64,000 bases of DNA from Agromyces sp. ISL-38 (GTDB lineage: Bacteria > Actinomycetota > Actinomycetes > Actinomycetales > Microbacteriaceae). Both the position numbers and the translations under genes were made by a program. The stretch covers positions 156,670 through 220,669 of the forward strand of contig NZ_JAGGPF010000012.1 in the NCBI RefSeq assembly GCF_018613935.1, read 5' to 3'. The notes under the pieces were generated by a model that saw only the letters and a list, made by a program, of their open reading frames with translations, did not search any database and had not been told where the DNA came from. Shown here one piece after another: positions 9,526 through 18,535 of the stretch; the first letter of the stretch is position 1; the number at the start of each line of letters is the position of its first letter.

Positions 9526-10104
9526 GTGATTCCCGTCACGCTCACGACGTCGCGACTCGTGCTCGACCTGCCGACGATCGACGACGCCGACGCCGTGACG
9601 CGCTACTGTCAAGACCCGCTGTTCGAGCCGTACCTCACGACGCCCTGGCCGTACACTCGAGCCGACGCCGAGTCATTCCTCGCGGCGCATGTGCCGCAGG
9701 CGTGGGCGAGCGGCTATGTGGCCACCTGGGCGGTCCGGCTCGCAACGGGCGGCCCCTTGGCCGGCATGATCTCGGTGCGCGCCGAGACCACCGAGATCGG
9801 GTTCTGGCTGGGCAGCGACCACCGCGGTGCCGGCCTCATGAGCGAGGCGGCCATCGCCGTCGCCGAGTGGACGCTCGCCGGCGGCGTGCCCGGTGCCGAC
9901 ACCATGCTGTGGCGCGCAGTGCAGGGCAACGTCGGGTCGGCCAAGGTCGCGCGAGCTGCGGGGTTCCGGCGCATCGAGCCGCCGCGCGCGACGGTTCCCA
10001 CCCGCGACGGGTCGACGCTGCCCGCGTGGCACGCCGTGCGCGGGGCATCCATCTCCCCCGACGCGGCCGCGAGCTGGGCGACGATCCTGGGGGCGCTCCC
10101 GTGA
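9526..10104 (+). CDS. GNAT family N-acetyltransferase
   Basis: A 192-residue acetyl-CoA-dependent acyltransferase of the RimJ/RimL-like branch. It opens with LTTSRLVLDLPTIDDADAV, has the central acetyl-CoA loop GSDHRGAGLMSEA, and ends with NVGSAKVARAAGFRR, the usual motif B. GTG 9526 is one base after the trpS stop. The next gene overlaps its stop (GTGA), so translation is coupled. The substrate, whether a protein N-terminus or a small amine, cannot be read from sequence. Confidence 0.87.
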   Translation: MIPVTLTTSRLVLDLPTIDDADAVTRYCQDPLFEPYLTTPWPYTRADAESFLAAHVPQAWASGYVATWAVRLATGGPLAGMISVRAETTEIGFWLGSDHRGAGLMSEAAIAVAEWTLAGGVPGADTMLWRAVQGNVGSAKVARAAGFRRIEPPRATVPTRDGSTLPAWHAVRGASISPDAAASWATILGALP

Positions 10105-10850
10105 CGTCGCGCGCCGCGTCGCCCGTCGTGCTGTTCGATCTCGACGACACGCTCATGGCACACCGCGAAGCGGTGGCGGCGAGCATCGTGCTCCAGATGC
10201 AGGAGCGCGCATACGACGGCGATCGCGTAGCTGCACAGCGACTGTGGCACGAGCTCGAGGAGCACCACTACCACGCCTATCTCGCCGGTGAGCTGAGTTT
10301 CGCGGGGCAACGCCTGGAACGGGTGACGGCATTCGCGCGCGCCCATGGCGAGGAGCTCGACGAGCCCGCCGCCGGTGCGTGGTTCGCGCACTACTTCGAG
10401 CGGTACCGCGAATCGTGGGCCCTGCACGACGATGCAGTCGACGCACTCCACGCGGTCGCGACGGCGCTGCCCGGAGTGCGCTTCGGCGTGATCACGAACG
10501 GCGAGCTCGACCAGCAGACCATGAAGCTCGAGCGACTCGGCCTCCTCCCCCGCATGACACACGTCATCGCCTCGAGCGACGTCGGCGTGGTCAAGCCGGG
10601 CGTTGAGATCTTCCGCGCGGCCCGAGATCGCTTCGCGTCCGACGCGCCGGTGTCGGCGTGCGCCTACGTCGGCGATCGCTTACGCACCGACGCGATCGGA
10701 GCTGCCGCGGCGGGATTGCTCGGGGTGTGGATCAACCGGCGGGGCGAGTCGCCCAGCGCTGACGACGCTGCGGATGCCGCGGCATCCGGCGTCGTCGAGA
10801 TCCGCTCACTGCGCGAGCTCGCCGGTGCGCTCACCGAGCGAATCGCCTGA
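10101..10850 (+). CDS. HAD family hydrolase
   Basis: A 249-residue haloacid-dehalogenase-type phosphatase. The four motifs are present: LFDLDDTL with the nucleophile Asp near residue 12, VITNG, the Lys in VVKPGVEIF, and a variant motif IV, YVGDRLRTDAIGA. A helical cap of about 80 residues follows motif I. The arrangement resembles putative hydrolases of the YjjG/pyrimidine-nucleotidase group. The start overlaps the acetyltransferase stop by 4 nt (GTGA). The physiological substrate is unknown. Confidence 0.87.
   Translation: MTSRAASPVVLFDLDDTLMAHREAVAASIVLQMQERAYDGDRVAAQRLWHELEEHHYHAYLAGELSFAGQRLERVTAFARAHGEELDEPAAGAWFAHYFERYRESWALHDDAVDALHAVATALPGVRFGVITNGELDQQTMKLERLGLLPRMTHVIASSDVGVVKPGVEIFRAARDRFASDAPVSACAYVGDRLRTDAIGAAAAGLLGVWINRRGESPSADDAADAAASGVVEIRSLRELAGALTERIA
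10771..10788. repeat. In-gene GGATGC palindrome
   Basis: CGGATGCCGCGGCATCCG is an 18-bp perfect palindrome inside the HAD coding region, encoding part of an Ala/Asp-rich stretch. It uses GAT and GCA codons, which are otherwise disfavoured here. It exemplifies the over-represented word discussed in the findings. Confidence 0.6.
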
Positions 10851-10961
10851 GCCCCGTCGGATGGGCGACGTCCCGCAATCAGAGTCGCCATTTTCTCGAT
10901 CGGCCAGCTAGCGTGACTCTGTCGGTGCACGCCAGTCGCACCCCCAGTGAACAGGACGTCG

Positions 10962-12149
10962 ATGACCGCACCCTCCGATGCACCCCGCGACGACGCTTCG
11001 GTGCAGCGCGTGGAACGACGCTGGCTTCGGGGCACGATCATCGCCGCCGCGGCCGCGGCCGCCGTCTTCGGTTCCTACGTCGCGCACGATGCCGCCGCGA
11101 CCGCGCTCTACGAGAGCGCATATGACAGGTTCGCCGTCGCCGACGAGCTCGCGACGACCTCGGCCGATGAGCTCGAACTCCTCATCGATGCGGCCGGACG
11201 AGCGGTCATGCAATCCGACGAGCTCGAGGCGGTGCTCGTCGAGGGCCACGTTCGGCCCGAGGACGTCACGACGCTCGTCGCGGCATCCGATCGGCTCGCC
11301 GCGACCCTTGCCGACGCCGACGACGACCCGCTCTCGCACCTCCTGGCCTTCCCGGGCCCCGACGCGCTCGAGACTCCTGCGTGGGTCCGCTATGCCGACG
11401 CAGCGCGACTGCTCGAACAGGCCCAGGAGCGCACTGCCGAGACCGTGGCGATCGAGGCCGCGCTCGACGACATCGCCGACGCGCGTGCCCCCGTCACGGG
11501 TGCCGTCAAGGCGGTGTTCGAGGGTGCGGGCGCACTCGCCGGGCAGGCGCTCGCCGACAACCCCTCGGCGACATACCAGACGCGCATCGGCGTGCAGCAC
11601 GCGATCGACCAGGACGGCCCCGGCTGGACGCACCCGCGCGATTCCGCGGCGGCATTCACGGGCCTCGTGCTCGCCGTCGAGGAACTGCGTGCCTCGCACG
11701 CCGCCGGGGAGGCGCGCAAGCTCGAGCCCTCCTATCCGGTGCGCGCCGAGATCGAGGCGTTCGCCCGTTCGATCTCGCATGGGGTGAACCTCGATTTCGT
11801 GTGGGCGTACGAGGTGTCGGGCCTCACGAGCGACGGGTGGTACTCGGGCACCGCCGAGTTCTGGCCCGACGACGGCGGGTGGGGCATCATCACCCTCACC
11901 CACAGCGTCTCCGATCGATGGGGCGAGGATCCTGATGCGACGGCGATCGTCGTGCACGAAGTGGGGCACACCCAGGCGATCCGTCCCGAGTGCGAGCCGT
12001 TGTTCACCGGGCCAGAGTTCTCGGGCGACCACGAGATGTGGGCGACCGCGTGGGCGATCTCCATGGGCCACGACGTGCCCGGATCCGGCATCTCCGCATA
12101 CGGCCGCCCGAGCGACGCGCAGATCGCGACCGCGGGCCAGTGCCGCTGA
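10962..12149 (+). CDS. Membrane-anchored protein with an HEVGH zincin-like motif
   Basis: I do not recognise a named family. The 395-residue protein has one N-terminal membrane segment (about residues 23-45, Ala-rich) and a long helical outer region. Its C-terminal domain carries VVHEVGHTQ (HExxH at residues 332-336) and then HEMWATAWAISMGH, whose Glu 358 could be the third zinc ligand. This layout fits a gluzincin-like metalloprotease fold facing outward. ATG 10962 is preceded by AGGA; an in-frame GTG at 10947 is less likely. The last codons are part of a 17-bp tandem repeat. It could be inactive or structural. Confidence 0.75.
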   Translation: MTAPSDAPRDDASVQRVERRWLRGTIIAAAAAAAVFGSYVAHDAAATALYESAYDRFAVADELATTSADELELLIDAAGRAVMQSDELEAVLVEGHVRPEDVTTLVAASDRLAATLADADDDPLSHLLAFPGPDALETPAWVRYADAARLLEQAQERTAETVAIEAALDDIADARAPVTGAVKAVFEGAGALAGQALADNPSATYQTRIGVQHAIDQDGPGWTHPRDSAAAFTGLVLAVEELRASHAAGEARKLEPSYPVRAEIEAFARSISHGVNLDFVWAYEVSGLTSDGWYSGTAEFWPDDGGWGIITLTHSVSDRWGEDPDATAIVVHEVGHTQAIRPECEPLFTGPEFSGDHEMWATAWAISMGHDVPGSGISAYGRPSDAQIATAGQCR

Positions 12150-12188
12150 ACAGCCAGTGCCACTGAACAGGCCAGTGCCGCTGAATCA
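12137..12188 (+). repeat. Three tandem 17-bp copies at the stop codon
   Basis: Units CCAGTGCCGCTGAACAG, CCAGTGCCACTGAACAG and CCAGTGCCGCTGAATCA start at 12137, 12154 and 12172. The first includes the gene's last codons and TGA. The later copies each repeat a TGA, so extra copies would not lengthen the protein. Confidence 0.8.
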
Positions 12189-12240
12189 CGGGAATAGCCC
12201 GCGGCCCCGCGCGTTGACCTAGAATCGACACGACAAACGT

Positions 12241-12376
12241 GCTCCGGGGTCGGTGTAATTCCGAACCGGCGGTGATAGTCCGCGAGCTGCGAGCGTGAGG
12301 CCGAGAGGTCGAACGCGAGCGGTTGAACCGGTGGAACTCCGGTACCGACGGTGAAAGTCCGGATGGGAGGCGGCAC
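12241..12376 (+). ncRNA. FMN riboswitch (RFN element)
   Basis: The region upstream of ribD contains the conserved RFN blocks in order: CGGGGTCGG, AATTCCGAACCGGCGGT, ATAGTCCGCGA, then AACTCCGGTACCGACGGTG and AAAGTCCGGATGGGAG. FMN binding would shut down the riboflavin operon. It fills most of the 302-nt gap before ribD. The expression platform between it and ATG 12452 (about 75 nt) shows no obvious terminator run, so translational control or a weak terminator is possible. Confidence 0.95.
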
Positions 12377-12451
12377 GTGTCGGCTGCGCAGTGCGCGGTC
12401 GACGATTCGGCCTTGCCGAGCATTCCCCGGAGCCTGACGACAGGACGAGGA

Positions 12452-13489
12452 ATGACGAGTGAGCAATCTGCGGCGGATGCCGCGCAGATGCGTCGTGCGC
12501 TCGAACTCGCCGAGCGTGGTCCCGCCCGCGGCATCAATCCTCGCGTCGGATGCGTCATCGTCGCGCCCGACGGCGCCGTGCTCGCGGAGGGCTGGCATCG
12601 TGGTGCGGGCACTGCACACGCCGAGGTCGACGCCCTGTCGAGGCTCGAGCCCGGCGCGGCTCGCGGGGCGACGGCGATCGTCACCCTCGAGCCGTGCAAC
12701 CACATCGGCCGCACCGGGCCGTGCGCCGTCGCGTTGATCGACGCGGGCATCACGCGAGTGGTCTACGCGGTCGCCGACCCGGGCGACCACTCCGCCGGCG
12801 GCGCCGAGCGTCTCCGCGAGGCGGGCATCGTCGTCGAGGGCGGCATTCTTGCCGACGAAGTGGAGGCGATCCTCGGCGATTGGCTGTTCGCGGCGCGACA
12901 CCGGCGCCCCCACGTCACCGTGAAGTGGGCCTCGAGCCTCGACGGCCGCATCGCGGCGGCCGACGGATCGAGCCGCTGGATCACGGGCCACGCCGCACGC
13001 TCCGACGTGCATCGCCGTCGCACCGCCGCCGATGCGATCGCCGTCGGCACCGGCACCGTGCTCGCCGACGACCCGTCGCTCACGGCGCGCGATGACACGG
13101 GCGCACTCCTGCCCGAGCAGCCGGTTCCGGTCGTGTTCGGCTCACGCGCGATTCCCGCGGATGCCGCGCTGCGCCGCCACCCGCACGAGCCCGTGCTGCT
13201 CGCCGGCGCCGACCTCGTCGCCGATCTCGCGGAGCTGCAGCGCCGCGGCATCCGCTCGCTCTTCATCGAAGGCGGCCCCACGCTCGCGAGCGCGTTCGTG
13301 GCGGCCGGCCTCGCCGACGAGCTCCTCGTCTACCTCGCTCCCATGCTGCTCGGCGGCCCGCTGCTCGCCCTCGGCGAGCTCGGCGTCGCGTCGATCGACG
13401 GGGCCCATCGCTACGAGCTCGCCGAAGTACAGCGGCTCGGCGACGACGTGTTGCTCGTCGCGCATCCCAGACCGACCGAAGGGAACTGA
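12452..13489 (+). CDS. ribD: Bifunctional diaminohydroxyphosphoribosylaminopyrimidine deaminase / reductase
   Basis: Catalyses the deaminase and reductase steps of riboflavin synthesis. The 345-residue protein has an N-terminal CMP-deaminase-like domain with zinc motif HAEVDAL and EPCNHIGRTGPC (about residues 50-95). The reductase domain follows, with VKWASSLDGRIA and FIEGGPTLASAF. ATG 12452 is used because the longer reading frame runs back into the FMN riboswitch. It is the first gene of ribD-ribE-ribBA-ribH. Confidence 0.94.
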   Translation: MTSEQSAADAAQMRRALELAERGPARGINPRVGCVIVAPDGAVLAEGWHRGAGTAHAEVDALSRLEPGAARGATAIVTLEPCNHIGRTGPCAVALIDAGITRVVYAVADPGDHSAGGAERLREAGIVVEGGILADEVEAILGDWLFAARHRRPHVTVKWASSLDGRIAAADGSSRWITGHAARSDVHRRRTAADAIAVGTGTVLADDPSLTARDDTGALLPEQPVPVVFGSRAIPADAALRRHPHEPVLLAGADLVADLAELQRRGIRSLFIEGGPTLASAFVAAGLADELLVYLAPMLLGGPLLALGELGVASIDGAHRYELAEVQRLGDDVLLVAHPRPTEGN

Positions 13490-13490
13490 C

Positions 13491-14186
13491 ATGTTCACCG
13501 GAATCATCGAGGAGCGCGGCACGATCACGCGCATCGAGCGCACCTCGGATGCCGCTCGCCTCACCGTGCGCGGCCCGATCGCCGTCGAGGGCGCGAAGCA
13601 CGGCGATTCGATCGCCGTCTCGGGCGTGTGCCTCACGGTCGTCGATTTCGACGCCGAGCAGTTCTCGGCCGACGTCATGGCGCAGACCCTCGCCATGTCG
13701 ACGCTCGACGGAGCGCACGAAGGACTCCCGGTGAACCTCGAGCGCGCGGCGCGCGTCGGCGACCGCATCGGCGGCCACATCGTGCAGGGCCACATCGACG
13801 GCACTGCCCGCGTGCTCGAGATCCGGCCGGGCGACGCGTGGCGCGTCATCCGGTTCAGCCTCGATCCGGCGCACGCGCCGCTGGTCGTCGACAAGGGCTC
13901 GATCGCCGTCGACGGCGTCTCGCTCACCGTGAGCGCCGTCGGCGACGAGCCCGACGGCTCCTGGTTCGAGGTGTCGCTCATCCCCGAGACGCTCCAGGCG
14001 ACCACCCTCGGCGAGCGCGAGGTCGGCGATGCGGTGAACATCGAGACCGACATCCTCGCGAGGCAGGTCGAGCGGATGCTGCGCTTCGACGCCGCCCGCA
14101 CGCTGCCGTCGTCGCTCATCGCTCCCGGCCCGGCATCCGTTCTTCCCCCCGTAACCGAGCCCGCGACGACCGGAGGTCACGCATGA
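13491..14186 (+). CDS. ribE: Riboflavin synthase, alpha subunit
   Basis: Dismutates two 6,7-dimethyl-8-ribityllumazines to riboflavin. The 231-residue protein is the usual tandem of two beta-barrel repeats, each with a G(I/V)xL-type barrel. It begins with the diagnostic MFTGIIEE. Lumazine-binding motifs GVCLTV and GVSLTV occur once per repeat. The C-terminal tail is about 20 residues longer than in compact homologues. It starts one base after the ribD stop, and the next gene overlaps its stop (ATGA). Confidence 0.94.
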   Translation: MFTGIIEERGTITRIERTSDAARLTVRGPIAVEGAKHGDSIAVSGVCLTVVDFDAEQFSADVMAQTLAMSTLDGAHEGLPVNLERAARVGDRIGGHIVQGHIDGTARVLEIRPGDAWRVIRFSLDPAHAPLVVDKGSIAVDGVSLTVSAVGDEPDGSWFEVSLIPETLQATTLGEREVGDAVNIETDILARQVERMLRFDAARTLPSSLIAPGPASVLPPVTEPATTGGHA

Positions 14187-15484
14187 GTCTCACCTCGATC
14201 CCTGAAGTGCTCGACGCGCTTCGCGCCGGCAAGCCCGTCATCGTCGCCGATGACGAGGCCCGTGAGAACGAGGGCGACGCGATCATGGCCGCCGAGTTCG
14301 CGACCCAGGAATGGATCGCGTGGATGGTGCGGAACACGAGCGGATTCCTCTGTGCTCCCATGCCGAACACGATCGCCGACCGGCTCGAGCTACCGCCGAT
14401 GACCGAGCGAAATGAAGACGTACGCGGCACGGCCTACACGATCTCGGTCGACGCGGCCGATCGCAACTCCACCGGTATCAGCGCGGCCGAGCGGGCGCAC
14501 ACCCTGCGCGTGCTCGCCGACCCTGCGTCGACGCCCGAGCGGCTGATCCGCCCCGGCCACGTGCTGCCGTTGCGCGCCGTCGACGGCGGCGTTCGCGAGC
14601 GGGCCGGTCACACCGAGGCGGCCGTCGACCTCATGCGGCTCGCCGGGCTCTCCCCCGTCGCCGTGATCGCGGAGGTCGTCGAGGACGACGGCGAGATGAT
14701 GCGACTCCCGGGGCTCATCGAGCTCGGCGAGCGTGAAGGCCTCCCCGTCACGACGGTCGCGGCGCTCATCGACTGGCTGCGCGAGTGGCACGCCGGCCAC
14801 GACCTCGAGCTCGACGGCTCGGTGCTGTCGGCGGTCGCCGAGTCCTCGCGGGTCGCCTTCGAGGTCGAGACGACGCTCCCCACCGACCACGGCGTCTTCC
14901 GGGTGCGCGCCTACCGCGATCGCAGCACGGGCGCCGACCACGTCGCCATCATCGCCGGCGAGCCGCACGCGCAGGGAACCATCGCGCGCGTGCACTCCGA
15001 GTGCCTGACCGGCGAGGCGTTCGGCTCCCTGAAGTGCGAGTGCGGACCCCAGCTCGACGCCGCGCTCGAGCGGATCCAGGAGGACGGCGGCGTCGTCGTG
15101 TACCTCCGCGGGCACGAGGGCCGCGGCATCGGCCTCATCAACAAGCTGCGCGCCTACCGCCTGCAGGAAGACGGCCTCGACACGCTCGACGCGAACCTCG
15201 CGCTCGGGCTGCCGATCGACTCCCGGGATTACGGCGCGGCCACGGCGATCCTCGAAGACCTCGGCATCCGCTCGGTGCGCCTGCTCACGAACAATCCCGA
15301 GAAGGTGCGCCAGCTCGAGGCGCACGGCATCGCCGTGAGCGAGCAGCTCCCCCTCGTGGTGGGCGTTGGCGCCGGCAACACCGGCTACCTCGAGACGAAG
15401 CGCGATCGCATGGGCCACAACATCGATGACACGCAGCTGGCGGATGCCGCAGCCGAGACCCTCCTGGAAGGACACGCATCATGA
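14183..15484 (+). CDS. ribBA: Bifunctional 3,4-dihydroxy-2-butanone-4-phosphate synthase / GTP cyclohydrolase II
   Basis: Supplies both riboflavin precursors. The N-terminal DHBP synthase part (about 1-200) has the acidic loop [10 protein letters not shown] and [14 protein letters not shown]. The C-terminal GTP cyclohydrolase II part (about 215-433) has the zinc site [17 protein letters not shown] and GHEGRGIGL. All expected catalytic motifs are present in both halves, so both activities should be live. The 433-residue protein overlaps ribE and ribH by 4 nt at each end. Confidence 0.95.
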   Translation: MSLTSIPEVLDALRAGKPVIVADDEARENEGDAIMAAEFATQEWIAWMVRNTSGFLCAPMPNTIADRLELPPMTERNEDVRGTAYTISVDAADRNSTGISAAERAHTLRVLADPASTPERLIRPGHVLPLRAVDGGVRERAGHTEAAVDLMRLAGLSPVAVIAEVVEDDGEMMRLPGLIELGEREGLPVTTVAALIDWLREWHAGHDLELDGSVLSAVAESSRVAFEVETTLPTDHGVFRVRAYRDRSTGADHVAIIAGEPHAQGTIARVHSECLTGEAFGSLKCECGPQLDAALERIQEDGGVVVYLRGHEGRGIGLINKLRAYRLQEDGLDTLDANLALGLPIDSRDYGAATAILEDLGIRSVRLLTNNPEKVRQLEAHGIAVSEQLPLVVGVGAGNTGYLETKRDRMGHNIDDTQLADAAAETLLEGHAS

Positions 15485-15960
15485 GCGGAGCAGGATCCCC
15501 TGAGCTCGACGTCGACGGCACGGGCCTCCGGATCGTCATCGTCGCCGGGCGCTGGCACGACGAGATCACGAACGGCCTGATCGTCGGGGCGACGCGCACG
15601 CTCGAGGCATCCGGAGCCGAGTTCTCGCTCGTGCGGGTGCCCGGCAGCTTCGAGCTGCCCGTCGTCGCCAAGGCGGCCCTCGACGCCGGCGCCGACGCGG
15701 TCGTCGCCCTCGGCGTGATCATCCGCGGCGGCACCCCGCACTTCGAATACGTCTCCGCCGCGGCGACCGACGGACTCACGCGCGTCGCCCTCGATACCGG
15801 AAAGCCCGTGGGCTTCGGCGTGCTGACCCTCGACGACGAGCAGCAGGGCCTCGATCGTGCCGGGCTTCCCGGTTCGAAGGAGGACAAGGGGCAGGAGGCG
15901 GCTGAGGCGGCACTCGCCACGGCGCGCGTGCTGCGACGCGTCTGGGGCCGGAACGCCTAG
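15481..15960 (+). CDS. ribH: 6,7-dimethyl-8-ribityllumazine synthase
   Basis: Condenses the ribityl-pyrimidine with dihydroxybutanone phosphate, giving the substrate of RibE. At 159 residues it is normal for the family, which forms pentamers or icosahedra. The catalytic region [17 protein letters not shown] carries the conserved His. The last gene of the rib operon, it overlaps ribBA by ATGA. Its stop codon TAG is also part of a likely -10 box for the next gene. Confidence 0.94.
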   Translation: MSGAGSPELDVDGTGLRIVIVAGRWHDEITNGLIVGATRTLEASGAEFSLVRVPGSFELPVVAKAALDAGADAVVALGVIIRGGTPHFEYVSAAATDGLTRVALDTGKPVGFGVLTLDDEQQGLDRAGLPGSKEDKGQEAAEAALATARVLRRVWGRNA

Positions 15961-15963
15961 GCT
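15958..15963 (+). promoter_or_regulatory. Leaderless -10 box overlapping the ribH stop
   Basis: TAGGCT is followed by 6 nt and ATG 15970. Its first three bases are the ribH stop codon. This suggests a separate leaderless transcript for the small membrane protein. Confidence 0.4.
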
Positions 15964-15969
15964 CTGGGC

Positions 15970-16326
15970 ATGGAAATCCTCCGCACCATCCTGCTCATCC
16001 TTCATTTCATCGGGCTCGCGTCGCTCCTCGGCGGCTTCCTCGTGCAGGTGAAGGCGATCGGCGCGGGCAGGGGAACGGTCGTGCCGGCCATGGTGCACGG
16101 TGCCCTCACCCAGCTCGTGACGGGCCTGCTGCTCGTGGCGACGATCCAGATCGGCGACCTCGACGAGCTGAACAACGCGAAGCTCGCGGTGAAGCTCGTC
16201 GTCGCGATCGTCATCACGGTGCTCGTGTTCGTGTACCGCAGGAAGGCCCCGGCGCCGTCGTGGGCTCTGTGGTCGATCGGGGCGCTCACCGTCGCGAACA
16301 TCGCCGTCGCGGTAGCCTGGCGCTGA
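15970..16326 (+). CDS. Small integral membrane protein of unknown function
   Basis: A 118-residue protein with three to four hydrophobic helices (about 5-25, 43-62, 70-88 and 97-115) and few charged residues. I do not recognise a named domain. The spacing of helices with LHFIGLASLLGGFLV and VHGALTQLVTGLLL resembles small actinobacterial inner-membrane proteins often left as hypothetical. It follows the rib operon but probably has its own promoter. Three 15-bp repeats follow its stop codon. Confidence 0.75.
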   Translation: MEILRTILLILHFIGLASLLGGFLVQVKAIGAGRGTVVPAMVHGALTQLVTGLLLVATIQIGDLDELNNAKLAVKLVVAIVITVLVFVYRRKAPAPSWALWSIGALTVANIAVAVAWR

Positions 16327-16329
16327 GCC

Positions 16330-16374
16330 GATCGGCGCCGTTCCGGTCTGCGCCGTTCCGATCTGCGCCGTTCG
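16330..16374 (+). repeat. Three tandem copies of a 15-bp unit
   Basis: Units ending in CGCCGTTCCG recur at about 16330, 16346 and 16361, starting 4 nt after a stop codon. This resembles the 17-bp triplication at 12137-12188. Confidence 0.65.
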
Positions 16375-16540
16375 TCGCAATTTCACCACCGCTCGTCTCG
16401 CCGGAGTCGACCCTCGAATGGGGTACGCCGTAGGGTGTTTCGGTTGCCACAAGTGACGATTCCCTTCCCCCTCGCGGTGATTCCCGTCTGATCGACGCGT
16501 CCCGCGGGGCCTGCTTCCCATGTTCGGAGTCCTCGCAGCG

Positions 16541-17932
16541 ATGTCCTCAACCACTTCCGCGTCCACGTCGGCCGCGCCGTCCACCCCCGCCAATCCGCGC
16601 AACCGAGTGGTGCTCGCGAGCCTCATCGGCACGACGATCGAGTTCTACGACTTCTACGTCTACGCCACCGCCGCGGTGCTCGTCTTCCCGCACCTCTTCT
16701 TCCCGGCCGGCGACCCGACGACCGCGTTGCTGCAGTCCTTCGCGATCTTCGGCGCGGCCATGGTCGCCCGCCCAGTCGGCGCCGTCATCTTCGGCCACCT
16801 CGGCGACAAGCACGGTCGCAAGGCCACCCTCGTCGGGGCGCTCCTCACGATGGGCGTCGCGACCTTCCTCATCGGACTCCTGCCGACCTACCTCATGGTC
16901 GGCTGGTTCGCGCCGTTGCTCCTCGTGATCCTGCGCATCGCCCAGGGCTTCGCGCTCGGCGGCGAGTGGTCGGGGGCGGCACTCGTCGCGACCGAGAACG
17001 CGCCAGAGGGCAAACGCGCCTGGTACGGCACCTTCCCGCAGCTCGGCGCGCCGATCGGGTTCATCATCGCGAACGGCCTGTTCCTCATCATCGCGGCAGT
17101 GCTGCCGTCGGATGACCCGAGCTCCTCGCTGCCGTCGGCCGCGTTCCTCGACTGGGGCTGGCGCATCCCGTTCCTGTTCTCGGTCGTGATGGTGATCGTC
17201 GGCCTCTGGGTGCGACTGCGGCTCGTCGAGTCGGCGGCGTTCACGAATGCCTCCAACGAGGGCAAGCTGCAGAAACTGCCCCTCGCGAGCGTCTTCAGGA
17301 ACTACTGGAAGCAGCTCATCCTCGGCACGTTCTTCATGCTGGCGACCTACGTGTTGTTCTACCTGATGACGACGTTCTCGCTCGGATACGGCACGAAGCC
17401 CACCGACGTTCCCGTTCCGGGTCTTGGCTACTCGTACACGACGTTCGTGCTCATGCTCATCGGCGGAGTCGTGTTCTTCGGCATCTTCACCCTGCTCTCC
17501 GGGCCATGGGCCGATCGCTGGGGCCGGCGCAAGACGCTCATCTGGGTCACGCTCGGCATCATCGTGTTCGGCCTGCTCTGGGTGCCGTTCCTCAGCACGG
17601 GATTCCCGGGCGTCATGGCGTGGCTCATCGTCGGGTTCGCGCTCATGGGCATGACGTTCGGGCCGATGGGCGCGCTCCTGCCCGAGCTGTTTCCCACCAA
17701 CGTGCGCTACACCGGCTCCGGCATCTCCTACAACGTGTCATCGATCCTCGGCGCGGCCGTCGCGCCGTTCATCGGCACTGCGCTCTGGGCTGCCGGCGGC
17801 GGCAGCCCGTTCTGGGTCGGCATCTACCTCTCGGTCATGGCCGTGCTCACGCTCATCGCGCTCATCGTCTCGAAGGAGACGAAAGACGTCGACTACGAGT
17901 CCGCGGGCCTCGAGTCGTCAGCGGTGCTGTAG
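16541..17932 (+). CDS. MFS transporter, metabolite:H+ symporter (MHS) family
   Basis: A 12-helix proton symporter in the ProP/ShiA/KgtP branch, which carries organic acids or betaines. The 463-residue protein has the MHS start ASLIGTTIEFYDFYVYATAA and the loop 2-3 signature GHLGDKHGRKATLVG. It also has GGEWSGAALVATENAP, and a repeated loop 8-9 motif in DRWGRRKTL. ATG 16541 is one choice and ATG 16520 the other; neither has a strong ribosome site. The 214-nt upstream gap holds a short tandem repeat and a possible TAGGGT -10 at 16431. The substrate is unknown. Confidence 0.9.
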   Translation: MSSTTSASTSAAPSTPANPRNRVVLASLIGTTIEFYDFYVYATAAVLVFPHLFFPAGDPTTALLQSFAIFGAAMVARPVGAVIFGHLGDKHGRKATLVGALLTMGVATFLIGLLPTYLMVGWFAPLLLVILRIAQGFALGGEWSGAALVATENAPEGKRAWYGTFPQLGAPIGFIIANGLFLIIAAVLPSDDPSSSLPSAAFLDWGWRIPFLFSVVMVIVGLWVRLRLVESAAFTNASNEGKLQKLPLASVFRNYWKQLILGTFFMLATYVLFYLMTTFSLGYGTKPTDVPVPGLGYSYTTFVLMLIGGVVFFGIFTLLSGPWADRWGRRKTLIWVTLGIIVFGLLWVPFLSTGFPGVMAWLIVGFALMGMTFGPMGALLPELFPTNVRYTGSGISYNVSSILGAAVAPFIGTALWAAGGGSPFWVGIYLSVMAVLTLIALIVSKETKDVDYESAGLESSAVL

Positions 17933-17940
17933 CGCAATCG

Positions 17941-17976
17941 AAGGGAAGGCGGATGCTGCGGCATCCGCCCTTTCTC
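17941..17976 (+). terminator. Terminator after the MFS gene
   Basis: GGCGGATGC (17948-17956) pairs perfectly with GCATCCGCC (17961-17969), extended by flanking AAGGG/CCTTT bases and followed by TTTCTC. It is 8 nt after the MFS stop and looks like a Rho-independent terminator. Confidence 0.75.
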
Positions 17977-18106
17977 GTTCACGAGATCGTCACATGACCC
18001 TCTTCTGCCCCCGGGACGCCCGGCGTAGCATGGCCTGCGAACAGGGCCGCCGAGTCAACCGCCGGCATCGTCGACGCTCGGCCGCCCGGGATGGCTGGCC
18101 GCTGTG

Positions 18107-18535
18107 ATGAACATGACGATGGACATGATGAAGGGCGCCATGTCGTCGTCGGAGATGCCGATGAAGGGCATGGATCCGGCGATGATGCAGGAGTGTATGG
18201 AAGCCCTCTCCGCGTGCAGTCAAGCGTGCGTGATGTGCGCCGACGCCGACGCGGGCGAGGGTATGGGGCGCTGCGGATCACTCTGCGCGAACTGCGCCGA
18301 CATGTGCGACACGATGATGAAGATGATGCTGCGCGTGGGCGGCTGGGACATGCGGGTGATGACGTCGATGATGCAATCGACCATCATGATGGCTCGCGCG
18401 TGCTCTTCGGAGTGCATGATGCACGCCGAGATGGCCGAGCACTGCCGCATGTGCGCGATGGCGTGCGATCAGGCCGTCATGGCGATGGAGAAGATGATGG
18501 GTTCGATGAGCGAGGCGATGCCGATGGGGTCGTGA
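18107..18535 (+). CDS. Met/Cys-rich four-helix copper-storage-like protein
   Basis: A 142-residue protein with about 37 Met and 13 Cys. Cys residues fall on helical spacing (CMEALSACSQACVMC, CGSLCANCADMC, CSSEC, CRMCAMAC). This matches the Cys-lined four-helix bundles of copper-storage proteins (Csp/DUF326), which hold many Cu(I) ions. No Tat or Sec signal is visible, so a cytosolic Csp3-like role is likely. The Met runs (MMKMM, SMMQ, IMMA) at both ends and in the core are unusual. The start may be ATG 18107 or the adjacent GTG 18104; no good ribosome site is seen. Confidence 0.8.
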   Translation: MNMTMDMMKGAMSSSEMPMKGMDPAMMQECMEALSACSQACVMCADADAGEGMGRCGSLCANCADMCDTMMKMMLRVGGWDMRVMTSMMQSTIMMARACSSECMMHAEMAEHCRMCAMACDQAVMAMEKMMGSMSEAMPMGS

